A stretch of DNA of 64,000 nt from Collinsella sp. (GTDB lineage: Bacteria; Actinomycetota; Coriobacteriia; Coriobacteriales; Coriobacteriaceae). Below, piece after piece: positions 32,901 through 41,129 of the stretch; the stretch's first letter is position 1, and each line of letters begins with the position of its first letter. The DNA lies in contig DXMY01000027.1 in NCBI GenBank assembly GCA_019413925.1, positions 30,734-94,733 on the forward strand. Reading direction: 5' to 3'. The notes beneath the pieces were generated by a model. The model was not told the DNA's origin and searched no databases. It saw only the letters and a list, made by a program, of their open reading frames with translations. The translations under genes and the position numbers were made by a program.

Positions 32901-33687
32901 GCTCTCACACGTCAAGAAGACCTTTAACAAGGGCACCGTCACCGAGAAGCGCGCGCTCACCGGCGTCGACCTCACCCTTAACGACGGCGACTTTGTAACC
33001 GTGATTGGCGGCAACGGCGCCGGCAAGTCCACGCTGCTCAACATGATCGCCGGCGTGTATCCGCTCGATTCGGGCGTTATCGAGCTCGACGGCACCGATA
33101 TCTCGCGCCTGAGCGAGTCGCAGCGCGCCAAGTACCTGGGCCGTGTGTTCCAGGACCCCATGCGCGGCACCGCAGCCGACATGCAGATCGCCGAGAACCT
33201 GGCCCTCGCCAAGCGCCGCGGCCAGCATCGCGGTCTTTCGTGGGGCGTCACCAAGGCCGAGAAGGACGAGTACGTTGAGCTGCTCAAGCGTCTGGACCTT
33301 GGTCTGGATACGCGCCTCAACGCTAAGGTCGGCCTGCTCTCGGGTGGCCAGCGCCAGGCACTCACCCTGCTGATGGCCACGCTCACCAAGCCGCGCCTGC
33401 TGCTGCTCGACGAGCACACGGCGGCCCTCGACCCCAAGACGGCATCGAAGGTGCTCAACCTGACCGAGGAAATCGTCGACGAGAACCACCTGACCACACT
33501 CATGGTCACACACAACATGAACGACGCCATCCGTCTGGGCAACCGTCTGATCATGATGCACGAGGGCCACGTGATCTACGATGTGGCAGGCAACGAGAAA
33601 AAGTCGCTCACCGTCGCCGACCTGCTGCAGAAGTTCGAGGAGGTCTCGGGCGGCGAGCTCGCCAACGACCGCATGCTGCTGAGCTAA
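32893..33687 (+). CDS. ABC transporter ATP-binding protein (TrpZ-like)
   Basis: A 264-residue ATPase that powers the importer encoded by the two genes upstream. Walker A is GGNGAGKST, the signature LSGGQRQALTLL, Walker B LLLLDEHTAALD and the switch His in MVTHNMNDA. The start at 32893 (MLKLSHVKKTF) is chosen because AAGGGAG ends nine bases before it; an in-frame ATG at 32884 directly abuts that site. The overlap with the permease indicates translational coupling. Confidence 0.95.
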   Translation: MLKLSHVKKTFNKGTVTEKRALTGVDLTLNDGDFVTVIGGNGAGKSTLLNMIAGVYPLDSGVIELDGTDISRLSESQRAKYLGRVFQDPMRGTAADMQIAENLALAKRRGQHRGLSWGVTKAEKDEYVELLKRLDLGLDTRLNAKVGLLSGGQRQALTLLMATLTKPRLLLLDEHTAALDPKTASKVLNLTEEIVDENHLTTLMVTHNMNDAIRLGNRLIMMHEGHVIYDVAGNEKKSLTVADLLQKFEEVSGGELANDRMLLS

Positions 33688-33726
33688 AACCTGCCAATAA
33701 GGGACAGGTTTATTTTGGCAGGTTTT
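33686..33726 (+). terminator. Terminator after the ABC operon with GGGACAGG loop
   Basis: AAAACCTGCCAA pairs with TTGGCAGGTTTT; the loop reads TAAGGGACAGG. The A-stem-T design makes it a bidirectional terminator. The loop motif recurs in the hairpin families at 34790, 37523, 39536, 41246, 62012 and 63699. Confidence 0.85.
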
Positions 33727-33741
33727 ATCTGCGCAAACGTC

Positions 33742-33781
33742 AAAACCGCCGCAAAGGAACAGATACCTTTGCGACGGTTTT
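33742..33781 (+). repeat. Second A-stem-T hairpin, GGAACAGATACC loop
   Basis: AAAACCGCCGCAAAGG and CCTTTGCGACGGTTTT pair with one mismatch around AACAGATA. It belongs to the same style as its neighbour and the family at 34790. It lies 15 bases after the previous hairpin, which is more than termination alone would need. Confidence 0.75.
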
Positions 33782-33843
33782 CGCATATCATGTCGATAAT
33801 CCAGCGTCAGCAGGAACCACTGGTTAAGAACTAAGGAAACTGC

Positions 33844-33949
33844 CATGAGAAGACTCCTTCCCCGTCTTGCTTGACCGCCGCACTCCTTGCCGGCGTGCTC
33901 GCCGGCGGCCCAGCTTACGCCACCGCGGCCACCCCATCTCAAGTTATCG
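33844..33949 (+). pseudogene. Remnant of a secreted-protein gene (frameshifted signal peptide)
   Basis: An ATG starts MRRLLPRLA and meets a stop. In the +1 frame the sequence continues LTAALLAGVLAGGPAYATAA, so one inserted or lost base would restore a textbook signal peptide with an Ala-x-Ala cleavage site. The reading then runs straight into a terminator with no mature domain. I read it as a deletion remnant; a chance match cannot be excluded for so short a piece. Confidence 0.45.
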
Positions 33950-33979
33950 GCCCGTCCGATGTGATCGGACGGGCTTTTT
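33950..33979 (+). terminator. Intrinsic terminator
   Basis: GCCCGTCCGAT and ATCGGACGGGC form a perfect stem around GTG and are followed by TTTTT. It lies 43 bases before the mscS start, closing the remnant gene at 33844. Confidence 0.92.
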
Positions 33980-34022
33980 GGTGGGTATCATGGTTGAATG
34001 ATCATTAGGAGGTTTTCCCTAC

Positions 34023-34790
34023 ATGGAATTGTTTGAACCGATTCTTCATTTCTTTGAGCAGCGCTGGGTCCACAACATCATCTGGGCCGTCATCTTGGTA
34101 ATAGTCACCGCCATCGCCGCCAAGGTGGCATCCAAGACCCTGCGCCACCTACTCAACCGAGACGACAACCCGCTTCCCGCATCGAGCATCTTCATCAACA
34201 TCGCGCGTGCCGTCATTTGGATGATCGGCGGCAGCTTTATCCTCGACAACTGCTTTGGCATTAACGCAAACGCGCTCGTCGCCGCTCTTGGCGTCGGCGG
34301 CATCGCCATCTCGCTCGGCTTTCAGGACACGCTATCAAACCTTATCGGCGGCATGCAAGTGACCTTTATGGGCATCATCAAGCCCGGCGACAATATCGAG
34401 GTCGGCGGCGTGTCGGGCGTGGTCCAGGACATCACTTGGCGCCACACGACCATCGAGGACGCCTGCGGACAGACCATCATCGTCCCCAACTCCAACATCT
34501 CCAAGAACACACTCGTGCACCTCATGCCCTTTGGACGCGTTGTCGTTCCCGTCGCGGTGAAGGACACGTCAAAGTGGGACTCGCTCGATGCGCTGGCAGA
34601 CGAGCTCGCCTGTGCCACCAAGGTCGCCGTTTCACCCATCTCGGGCTTTGACAAGGAACCCTACGTGCTCTTTAGCGAGATCGGCGACTTTGGCATTAAG
34701 GGTAAGATCATCTTTATCGTCAGTGACGACAGCACCACCTTTACGGCAGCCGACGCCTGCATCCGCGCCATCGCCCCCATCATCGCCTAA
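34023..34790 (+). CDS. mscS: Small-conductance mechanosensitive channel (MscS family)
   Basis: A 255-residue membrane channel that opens under membrane tension and protects against osmotic downshift. After two hydrophobic segments (NIIWAVILVIVTAIAAKV, AVIWMIGGSFILDNC) comes the pore helix ALVAALGVGGIAISLGFQD and the beta domain motif GIIKPGDNIEVGGVSGVV, with IIVPNSNISKN further on. The ATG follows AGGAGG. It is a short, three-TM MscS like most actinobacterial ones. Its stop overlaps the first base of a family-H hairpin, which probably terminates it. Confidence 0.94.
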   Translation: MELFEPILHFFEQRWVHNIIWAVILVIVTAIAAKVASKTLRHLLNRDDNPLPASSIFINIARAVIWMIGGSFILDNCFGINANALVAALGVGGIAISLGFQDTLSNLIGGMQVTFMGIIKPGDNIEVGGVSGVVQDITWRHTTIEDACGQTIIVPNSNISKNTLVHLMPFGRVVVPVAVKDTSKWDSLDALADELACATKVAVSPISGFDKEPYVLFSEIGDFGIKGKIIFIVSDDSTTFTAADACIRAIAPIIA

Positions 34791-34829
34791 AACCACCGCA
34801 AAGGGGACAGGCACCTTTGTGGTGGTTTC
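34790..34829 (+). repeat. Family H hairpin, copy 1
   Basis: AAAACCACCGCAAAGG...CCTTTGTGGTGGTTT with a GGACAGGCA core. It begins at the mscS stop codon and probably acts as its terminator. Further copies lie at 37523, 39536 and, inverted, 41246. Confidence 0.85.
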
Positions 34830-34884
34830 GCATCGTGGTACCATGGTTCATATCGTTGTTTAAACGACTAAGGGAGTAGACACC

Positions 34885-36807
34885 ATGGAAGAGGCCTATC
34901 GTCAAGCGCGCAAGCGCGGCGAACAGGGACGCCGTCGCGCCATCAGCCAAAGCGAGCATCCATATCTTACGGACCTCGACAGCTTGGTCGCCCAGCTTCC
35001 CTGCGGGCAGCGCGAGAACATCGGCCTGCGGGACATTCCGCTCGAAATGGTCGTCGGCACGGTTACCAAAGGTCGCCAGTCCGCCTTTTCGTGTAACTTT
35101 ATGCCGCTGCTCCCCTGGAATACCGAATTCGCCCGCAAATGGTCCAACCTCTACGATATCCAAATCTCCGAGGGCTACCGCGACCCCATCATCGTCACCG
35201 AGTTCATGCACCGCTTTTACGTCCAAGAGGGCAACAAGCGTGTCAGCGTCCTCAAATTCCTTGACGCTCCGACGGTTTCGGCCAAGGTGACGCGTCTGTA
35301 CCCCGGTAAGTGGGATTCCGTCGAGAGCCGCCTGTACGGTGAGTTTTGCGCCTTTTGGTACGTATGCCCCCTGTACGAGATTGAGTTTTCGCGCGAGGGC
35401 AGCTACGAGATGCTTGCCAAAATGCTCGGCCAAGATCTTGTCGAAAAATGGCCTCAAAAGAAGGTCGACTACCTACGTCACACCTTCCTGCTCTTTAAGC
35501 GCGCCTATCTTCGCGCGGGCGGCGACCACTTGGACATTACGCCTGCCGATGCCATGCTCGTCTACCTCAACGTCTACAACCAGGACCGTCTGCTGGATAC
35601 GCCGACGGATATCGTCGTCAACCGTCTGTGCAAGATTTGGCGCGAGCTTGTCATTGCCGGCAAAAGCGACGAGGACAAAGTCGATCTTGTCGAAGCGCCG
35701 CAGCCCAACGAGAAAGAGGGCGCACCGACAAAAGCTACCTCGGGCGTGCTCAACTTCTTTATGAGCAAGACCGTCTACTCCACTGCCAATCCCATGCGAA
35801 TCGCCTTTATCCACGAGTTTCCCTGTGCCACGTCGAGCTGGGACAGCCTACACGACCAGGGCCGCCGGTATCTTGATGAGCACTTTGGCGGCATCGTGCG
35901 CACCGAGGCGTTCGAGGACTGCCACGATTCGGACGTGTTCTACGCCGCCGTCGAGACAGCCGTAAAGCACGGGGCGAACGTCATCTTCTCGACCTCACAC
36001 CGGCTCATGGAATACACGCTCAGGGCGTCAGTCGAGTATCCCCAGGTGCGGTTCCTTAACTGCTCAATCGGCCTTCCCCACCAAAGCGTCCGCTCGTACT
36101 TTGGAAAGATGTACGAGGCCAAGTTCCTACTGGGCGCCCTTGCCGCCAGCATGGCCGACAACCACCGTATTGGCTACCATGCGTCGGTCTTCGCCTCGGG
36201 CGCGCTGAGCGAAATCAACGCCTTCGCTATCGGTGCCTCGCTGCTCGACCCTCGTGCGCAGATTATCCTCACTTGGGGAGATGTTCCCGCCGGCGGTCTT
36301 GCCGAAGCCATGTGTCGCGAGGGCGTGAGCGTCATGACCGGCGCCGATATGTCCAAGTCTCTCGAGGACCCCACCGCCTACGGGCTTCACCGTCTGGTAA
36401 ACGGCAAGGAAGTTACCGGTATTGCTATGCCGGTATGGAACTGGGGCCGTTACTACGAACTCATCGTACGCAGCCTACTGCACGGCACATGGGACGAGAC
36501 CGCCGATGACCAGCAGGTGCGCGCCGTCAACTACTGGTACGGTATGAGCTCCGGCGTCATCGATATTCGCTACGCTCCGGGCCTACCCTATCAGACGCGT
36601 AAACTTGTGCAGCTGCTTCGCAACGGCATTGTCGAGGGCTCCATCAACCCATTTGGCGGCGAGCTCCACAGCCAGGACGGCGTGGTTCAGATTGAGGGCT
36701 TCCCTCCCCTGCCGAGTACGCAGATTGTCGAGATGAACTGGCTGGCTGACAACGTTATAGGCTCGATTCCGCAGCTCGATAACGAGCCGGAGGTCCGTGC
36801 CCTATGA
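34885..36807 (+). CDS. ParB-like domain / BMP-family ligand-binding fusion protein
   Basis: A 640-residue protein of unknown function. The N-terminal 280 residues carry YRDPIIVTEFMHRFYVQEG and NKRVSVLKFLDAPTVSAKV (about residues 95-135), which resembles the ParB/sulfiredoxin-type fold, followed by a helical region. From about residue 305 the protein becomes a BMP (PnrA-like) ligand-binding domain: MRIAFIHEFPCATSSWDSLH, GANVIFSTSHRLMEY, KFLLGALAASMADNHRIGYH, ITGIAMPVWNWG. BMP proteins are normally exported lipoproteins that bind nucleosides, but here there is no signal peptide or lipobox, so the sensor is cytoplasmic. Its stop overlaps the start of a metallophosphoesterase gene by four bases (ATGA), which suggests joint function. 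Confidence 0.8.
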   Translation: MEEAYRQARKRGEQGRRRAISQSEHPYLTDLDSLVAQLPCGQRENIGLRDIPLEMVVGTVTKGRQSAFSCNFMPLLPWNTEFARKWSNLYDIQISEGYRDPIIVTEFMHRFYVQEGNKRVSVLKFLDAPTVSAKVTRLYPGKWDSVESRLYGEFCAFWYVCPLYEIEFSREGSYEMLAKMLGQDLVEKWPQKKVDYLRHTFLLFKRAYLRAGGDHLDITPADAMLVYLNVYNQDRLLDTPTDIVVNRLCKIWRELVIAGKSDEDKVDLVEAPQPNEKEGAPTKATSGVLNFFMSKTVYSTANPMRIAFIHEFPCATSSWDSLHDQGRRYLDEHFGGIVRTEAFEDCHDSDVFYAAVETAVKHGANVIFSTSHRLMEYTLRASVEYPQVRFLNCSIGLPHQSVRSYFGKMYEAKFLLGALAASMADNHRIGYHASVFASGALSEINAFAIGASLLDPRAQIILTWGDVPAGGLAEAMCREGVSVMTGADMSKSLEDPTAYGLHRLVNGKEVTGIAMPVWNWGRYYELIVRSLLHGTWDETADDQQVRAVNYWYGMSSGVIDIRYAPGLPYQTRKLVQLLRNGIVEGSINPFGGELHSQDGVVQIEGFPPLPSTQIVEMNWLADNVIGSIPQLDNEPEVRAL

Positions 36808-37514
36808 ATATCCTAGCCATTGCCGATGTAGAGGAGCGCTGCCTGTGGGAATGTTTTCGCAAGGAGCGCTTTGAGGACGTTGACCTGATTCTATCCGCAG
36901 GCGACCTGGATCCGGACTATCTTGAGTTTTTGGTCACTGTCATCAACAAACCGCTTGTGTACGTTCGTGGCAACCACGACGACCGCTACGCGCGCCATGC
37001 ACCGGGCGGGTGCATTTGTGTTGAGGACAGCGTATATGTGTACCGAGGTATTCGCATTGCGGGTCTGGGCGGTTCCATGCGCTACCGCGACGGCGCGAAC
37101 ATGTATACCGAGCGCGAGATGGCAAAACGCATGCGCAAGCTATCGCGAAAAATCGCACTGGTAGACGGATGCGATATTCTACTTACCCATGCACCCGTCG
37201 CAGGCATGGGCGACCTGGACGACCTGCCGCATCGAGGATTCGAGTGCTTTAATGCGGCTCTTGAGTCTTGGGGTCCCGACTATATGATTCACGGGCATGT
37301 GCACCAAAGCTACGGCCCCAACTTTCAACGCGAGCGCCAACACCCATGCGGAACGAAGATTGTCAACGCCTGCGGCTATACCAAGATCGAAATTGACGAG
37401 GCGCGCTACCCCACGCGCGGTTGGAAGGCCGCTTGGCTCAACTCGCAAACCATGCGCCGCGAGCTCAAACGCCACGAAGCAATCGAGTCTTCAACCGCCA
37501 GAACCCCCTGGTAA
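36804..37514 (+). CDS. Calcineurin-like metallophosphoesterase
   Basis: A 236-residue cytoplasmic metallophosphoesterase with the motifs in order: IADVEERCLW (a D-x-E in place of the usual D-x-H), GDLDPDYLE, GNHDDRY, LTHAPVAG and HGHVHQSYG. The substrate is unknown; family members cleave cyclic nucleotides, dinucleotides, phosphoproteins or nucleic acids. The gene overlaps the ParB-like/BMP gene by four bases and is almost certainly co-translated with it, so a nucleoside- or nucleotide-linked pathway is a reasonable inference. A family-H hairpin follows the stop. Confidence 0.88.
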   Translation: MNILAIADVEERCLWECFRKERFEDVDLILSAGDLDPDYLEFLVTVINKPLVYVRGNHDDRYARHAPGGCICVEDSVYVYRGIRIAGLGGSMRYRDGANMYTEREMAKRMRKLSRKIALVDGCDILLTHAPVAGMGDLDDLPHRGFECFNAALESWGPDYMIHGHVHQSYGPNFQRERQHPCGTKIVNACGYTKIEIDEARYPTRGWKAAWLNSQTMRRELKRHEAIESSTARTPW

Positions 37515-37522
37515 CTGCCAAC

Positions 37523-37561
37523 AACCACCACGAAGGGGATAGGCACCTTTATGGTGGTTTT
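37523..37561 (+). repeat. Family H hairpin, copy 2
   Basis: AACCACCACGAAGGGGATAG...CACCTTTATGGTGGTTTT. The following bases GCTGACTCGTCCGACCTGTC are shared with copy 3, so the repeat unit extends to about 60 bases. It lies nine bases after the phosphoesterase stop. Confidence 0.85.
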
Positions 37562-37628
37562 GCTGACTCGTCCGACCTGTCCATCACGGTGCTTGTGTAA
37601 TTAACGAGAACACTCATTGTTTTGTAAG

Positions 37629-37655
37629 GACGGCGCTCACGTGCCGTCTTTTTTT
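37629..37655 (+). terminator. Intrinsic terminator upstream of the ECF sigma gene
   Basis: GACGGC and GCCGTC pair around GCTCACGT and are followed by seven T. It insulates the sigma-factor gene from the phosphoesterase operon. Confidence 0.85.
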
Positions 37656-37746
37656 GTCAACTTATGCAGTCTCGACCGTGTTGTATGTAGAGGGACCTCG
37701 CGAGACGCCTTCCCTATATCCACCACGACCAATTGGAGGTGACACT

Positions 37747-38307
37747 ATGCCTGCACGCCGTAACCGCAATAGCACGCTCCGATGCGATGCCGATCAGATC
37801 GAGCGGGAAGCAAAGCGCTTGGTCGACACGTATTCCGACCTCATCCTTCGATTGTGCTATTCGGCCCTTGGATCCGCTGACGACGCTCAAGACATCTGCC
37901 AGGACACGCTGATCAAGATTCTCCAACGCACTCAACCGTTCGACTCGCTCGAACACGAACGTGCTTGGGTGATCCGAGTCGCACTGAACGCATGTCGCGA
38001 TATCGGCCGTACGCACGCGAATCACCCGGTTGTCGACCTCGATTCGCTCCCCGATTTCTGCGCACCCGTAACACATACCGAGCAAGAATTCGCGCAACGC
38101 GACTGCGCCATTCTTTCCGCTGTCACGGCCCTGCCTCAAGCACAGCGCATCGCCATCTTTTTGCACTACTACGCAGGCATGAGCATCAGGGAAATCGCAG
38201 ACGCCGTTCACGCGACGCCAGCTGCAACCGCCCAGCACCTTAGCCGCGGACGTGCGTCACTTCGGCTTTCCTTGAAAGGAGACCACAATGACTACGAATT
38301 CGAATGA
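37747..38307 (+). CDS. ECF (extracytoplasmic function) RNA polymerase sigma factor
   Basis: A 186-residue group-4 sigma factor. Region 2 is visible as YSDLILRLCYSALGSADDAQ and DICQDTLIKILQRT, and region 4 as ALPQAQRIAIFLHYYAGMS, IREIADAVHATPAATAQHL and SRGRASLRLSL. The ATG at 37747 follows GGAGGTGACACT; an upstream ATG has no ribosome site. The gene overlaps the next by 20 bases, typical of a sigma/anti-sigma pair. GTCAACTT followed about 16 bases later by CGT (37656-37680) could be its own ECF-type promoter, which would give autoregulation, but this is a weak match. Confidence 0.93.
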   Translation: MPARRNRNSTLRCDADQIEREAKRLVDTYSDLILRLCYSALGSADDAQDICQDTLIKILQRTQPFDSLEHERAWVIRVALNACRDIGRTHANHPVVDLDSLPDFCAPVTHTEQEFAQRDCAILSAVTALPQAQRIAIFLHYYAGMSIREIADAVHATPAATAQHLSRGRASLRLSLKGDHNDYEFE

Positions 38308-39418
38308 CTATCGCCACGCCCTGGAGCACATTTCGTTTACCGATAATGCGAAGCAGCACATGGCAAACTCGATTGCTCAGTCCGTCGCCTCAAGCGATGC
38401 GGCGACCGCTCAAAGCAACTTTAATGGCACGCGACGCAAGCCGCGCATCGCCCGCCATCCCGTAAGAACAGTCGCTCGCATTGCCGCTGTAACGGCAGTC
38501 CTCGCTATCGTCATTGGAGGCGCTGGCACGGCTATGGCAACAGGCGTCCTGCCGCTTCCTTCTGACATGCTTTCCGACATCTTTGACGGACCTGCTTCTC
38601 AAACCGAGATCATCGACCGTATTGGCCGGCCCGTCGGTGCTAGCTGCTCCAACAACGGAGTCACCGTGACCGCCGACGCCATCATGGGCGACAAGGATAT
38701 GGTTACCATCGCCTATACGCTTACGTTCGACGATCCCGCTGCCCTGAAAAAGCTTTCCGAGCCGGGCGAGAACGGAACTATCGCCGGAAGTGTCGATGGA
38801 AACGTATACGTTGATGGCGAGCATGGCGGCCAAGGCCAATCATGGCTCATTGACAAGAACCCCAATGACTCCAGCATTCAATACTTTGCACAGTTCAGCG
38901 TTGAATCACCCGGCCTTATGGGCAGGACCGTCCGCACGCATATCAACTCTCTCGTTGTGCCACGTGCTGGCAAAGAGCTTCCCGAGTATAAGAAAATACT
39001 TACGGGCCCATGGGATCTTAAGTTCCAGCTGAATTACGAAGATACATCCGTTACGATTCCCGCGCCCAAATCGGTCAACTTTAACGGCACCAAGGCGACG
39101 ATTCAAGAGGCCACCGTATCCTGCGTTGGCGTTTCAGTCCGCTACAACATAGATCGTTCCATCGAACACGACAACAACAGCGGCAAGATGTCTCAAAACA
39201 TGGAGGAGTCTATGGATGCCGTTGGCAACATACCCCTCATCGTGACGTTCAAAGACGGTCATGTTGAGGACGCAACCAGCCACAGCGGCTATTTCGCAAA
39301 TAAACTGGATAACGGCACCACTGATGTCCACAAGACCTGGCCGTTCTCGCAAGTTTGTGACACAGACAAGATTGCAAGCGTACAAATTGGCGATACGGTC
39401 ATTCCCATGAATTCGTAA
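38288..39418 (+). CDS. Probable membrane anti-sigma factor (DUF4179-like)
   Basis: A 376-residue single-pass membrane protein. A cytoplasmic N-terminal segment of about 60 residues could hold the sigma factor, one hydrophobic helix follows (VARIAAVTAVLAIVIGGAG, about residues 60-82), and a long extracytoplasmic part with beta-rich repeats (for example VTVTADAIMGDKDMVTIAYT) follows. The layout and the 20-base overlap with the ECF sigma gene match the DUF4179 proteins paired with ECF sigma factors in Gram-positive bacteria. The start ATG has AAAGGAG inside the sigma gene. No protease-site motif is obvious, and the signal sensed is unknown. Confidence 0.8.
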   Translation: MTTNSNDYRHALEHISFTDNAKQHMANSIAQSVASSDAATAQSNFNGTRRKPRIARHPVRTVARIAAVTAVLAIVIGGAGTAMATGVLPLPSDMLSDIFDGPASQTEIIDRIGRPVGASCSNNGVTVTADAIMGDKDMVTIAYTLTFDDPAALKKLSEPGENGTIAGSVDGNVYVDGEHGGQGQSWLIDKNPNDSSIQYFAQFSVESPGLMGRTVRTHINSLVVPRAGKELPEYKKILTGPWDLKFQLNYEDTSVTIPAPKSVNFNGTKATIQEATVSCVGVSVRYNIDRSIEHDNNSGKMSQNMEESMDAVGNIPLIVTFKDGHVEDATSHSGYFANKLDNGTTDVHKTWPFSQVCDTDKIASVQIGDTVIPMNS

Positions 39419-39535
39419 CGCTACGCGGCTCGTATATGCACCCGGTTCCGCACTTCGCGTCTAAAGATGCGCTGTCATCGAGCAGCGTGAGCGCAAGGCC
39501 GCCCGTATGGTCGGCTGGGAACACCTCGTTGCGCT

Positions 39536-39577
39536 AAAAACCACCACGAAGGGGACCGGCACCTTTGTGGTGGTTTT
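39536..39577 (+). repeat. Family H hairpin, copy 3
   Basis: AAAAACCACCACGAAGGGGA...CACCTTTGTGGTGGTTTT, followed by the same GCTGACTCGTCCGACCTGTC tail as copy 2. Just before it, 39478-39535 has a coding look (reading ERKAARMVGWEHLVAL) and may be a gene fragment, but it is too short to call. Together with the next entry it fills the 351-base gap 39419-39769. Confidence 0.85.
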
Positions 39578-39606
39578 GCTGACTCGTCCGACCTGTCCCA
39601 ACGGTT

Positions 39607-39744
39607 TGTCTCAATCTGTAACAGGTAGGGCCCAAATAATCGGTTAGCTGTTACAGATCGAGACAGACCACGGATGCTCAGCCGAAAATCTCAATCTGTA
39701 ACAGGTAGGAACGATTTTGCCCCTTAGATGTTACAGATTGAGAT
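39607..39744. repeat. Family T palindromes, copies 1 and 2
   Basis: Two 57-59-base hairpins in tandem. Arms are TGTCTCAATCTGTAACAG (39607-39624) with CTGTTACAGATCGAGACA (39648-39665), and ATCTCAATCTGTAACA (39688-39703) with TGTTACAGATTGAGAT (39729-39744). Three more copies lie at 46182-46399. The loops differ but begin with GTAGG-type sequence. Confidence 0.88.
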
Positions 39745-39769
39745 ATTTGACAGCTTGAATCGGCATCGC

Positions 39770-40400
39770 CTACAGCGCGGCGACGACCTTGTCGCCCATC
39801 GTCGTGGTGCCGAGGATCTTATCTGCCGGGGTGTTGACATCGGCGATGTCACGGGTGCGCCAGCCCTCGTCGAGCACGCGCGCCACGGCGCTCTCGATCC
39901 ACGCGGCTTGCTCGCCCATGTCGAGCGCGTAGGTCAGCAGCATCGCCACCGACAAGATTTGAGCCAGCGGATTGGCCACGCCGAGCCCCGCGATGTCAGG
40001 AGCGCTGCCAGCGCTCGGCCCAAACAGCGATACGCCATCATCCAGCGAGGCAGAGGCAAGCATACCGAGCGATCCGGTAATCTGAGCCGCCTCATCGGAC
40101 AGGATGTCGCCGAACATGTTCTCCGTCACCACGACGTCAAAGTCTGCCGGTCGACTGATGAGCTGCATGGCGGCGTTGTCGACGAGCAGGTCCTCAAGCT
40201 CCACGTCGGAGTACTCCTCGTCTTGCACGCGATGCACGATCTCGCGCCACATGCGGCTCGTCTCCAGCACGTTGCGCTTATCAACGCTCGTCACCTTGCC
40301 GCGACGTTTGCGCGCCGCCTCAAATGCCTGGCGCGCAATGCGCTCAATCTCGTACTCGCGATACTCCATCACGTCGACCGCACGCTGACCGGCCGCACCC
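39770..40400 (-). pseudogene. leuB: 3-isopropylmalate dehydrogenase, C-terminal remnant
   Basis: About 206 codons from the C-terminal part of LeuB, the third-step enzyme of leucine synthesis. Clear family segments are [59 protein letters not shown] and [20 protein letters not shown]. The N-terminal 150 or so residues, including part of the NAD site, are missing. At about 40385-40415 the sequence passes into a LeuA remnant in a different reading frame. The stop TAG at 39770 is intact. It cannot give a working enzyme. Confidence 0.92.
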
Positions 40401-40976
40401 GCAGCGCCCGCGCAGGTCACGGATGCGGGCGCCAAAGTCCCACGGCATGTTGTAGCCCATCGTATCGGGGATGTTCACGACCGTGGCACCGGCCTTTACG
40501 GCCGCCTCGATAATGCGCACCAGAAACTCCTGATCGGAGCGGCCGGCATCCTCGGCATAAAACTCAACATCGTCAACGAACTTGCGAGCATGTTTGACGG
40601 CATGGATCGCTCACTCAATTGCCCTTTCCTCAGTCATATGGAGCTTGTCGCGCAGGTGACTGGTGCTCACACCCAGCCCTGTATGGATACGGGGCCTCTG
40701 GGCCGTTTTGAGCGCCTCTGCAGCCACTTCGATATCCCTGTCGACAGCGCGCGTCAGGCCGCATACCGTGCATCGGTCGCCCGCAATCTTGCCAATCTCC
40801 TGTACGGAGCGAAAGTCACCAGGACTCGAGATGGGAAAGCCCGCCTCGATAACGTCCACGTTCATGCGCACCAGCTGGCGGGCGATGAAGAGCTTTTCCT
40901 CGGTATTCATGCTGGCGCCCGGCGACTGCTCACCGTCGCACAGGGTGGCGTCAAAGATTGTGATTTTGCGGCTTAT
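40401..40976 (-). pseudogene. leuA: 2-isopropylmalate synthase, N-terminal remnant
   Basis: About 190 codons from the N-terminal half of LeuA, the first step of leucine synthesis. The substrate and metal-site segment [19 protein letters not shown], then [10 protein letters not shown] and, later, [20 protein letters not shown] and [11 protein letters not shown] are clear. Three lesions are visible: the start codon position after an AGGAGG site reads ATA in place of ATG (40976), an in-frame TGA interrupts at 40611-40613 where CGA (Arg) would be expected, and the 3' half is replaced by out-of-frame leuB sequence. The leader region upstream is intact. leuC and leuD are absent here. Confidence 0.92.
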
Positions 40977-41040
40977 ATGTTCCTCCTGATTGACCGTTTT
41001 ATGACAGATGGCTTTCAGGAGAGAGAGAAGGCCTAGAGAT

Positions 41041-41100
41041 AGAAAAATACCCGTGTCGCTCATCACGCCTGAAAGCGGCAGACGATAGCGCACCCGGGTA
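41041..41100 (-). terminator. Leucine attenuator hairpin
   Basis: On the minus strand TACCCG-GGTG-CGCT and AGCGACACGGGTA form an imperfect stem with an internal hairpin, followed by TTTTT. It lies between the Leu-rich leader peptide and the leuA remnant, the classical position of an attenuator. Confidence 0.75.
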
Positions 41101-41129
41101 CAACAAATCGTTATAGCGAGATTACAACC

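Noticed and set aside
40611..40613. In-frame TGA in leuA as a selenocysteine codon
   Set aside because: The position aligns with an ordinary arginine region, no SECIS-like hairpin is evident, and the gene carries other lesions. A nonsense mutation is simpler.
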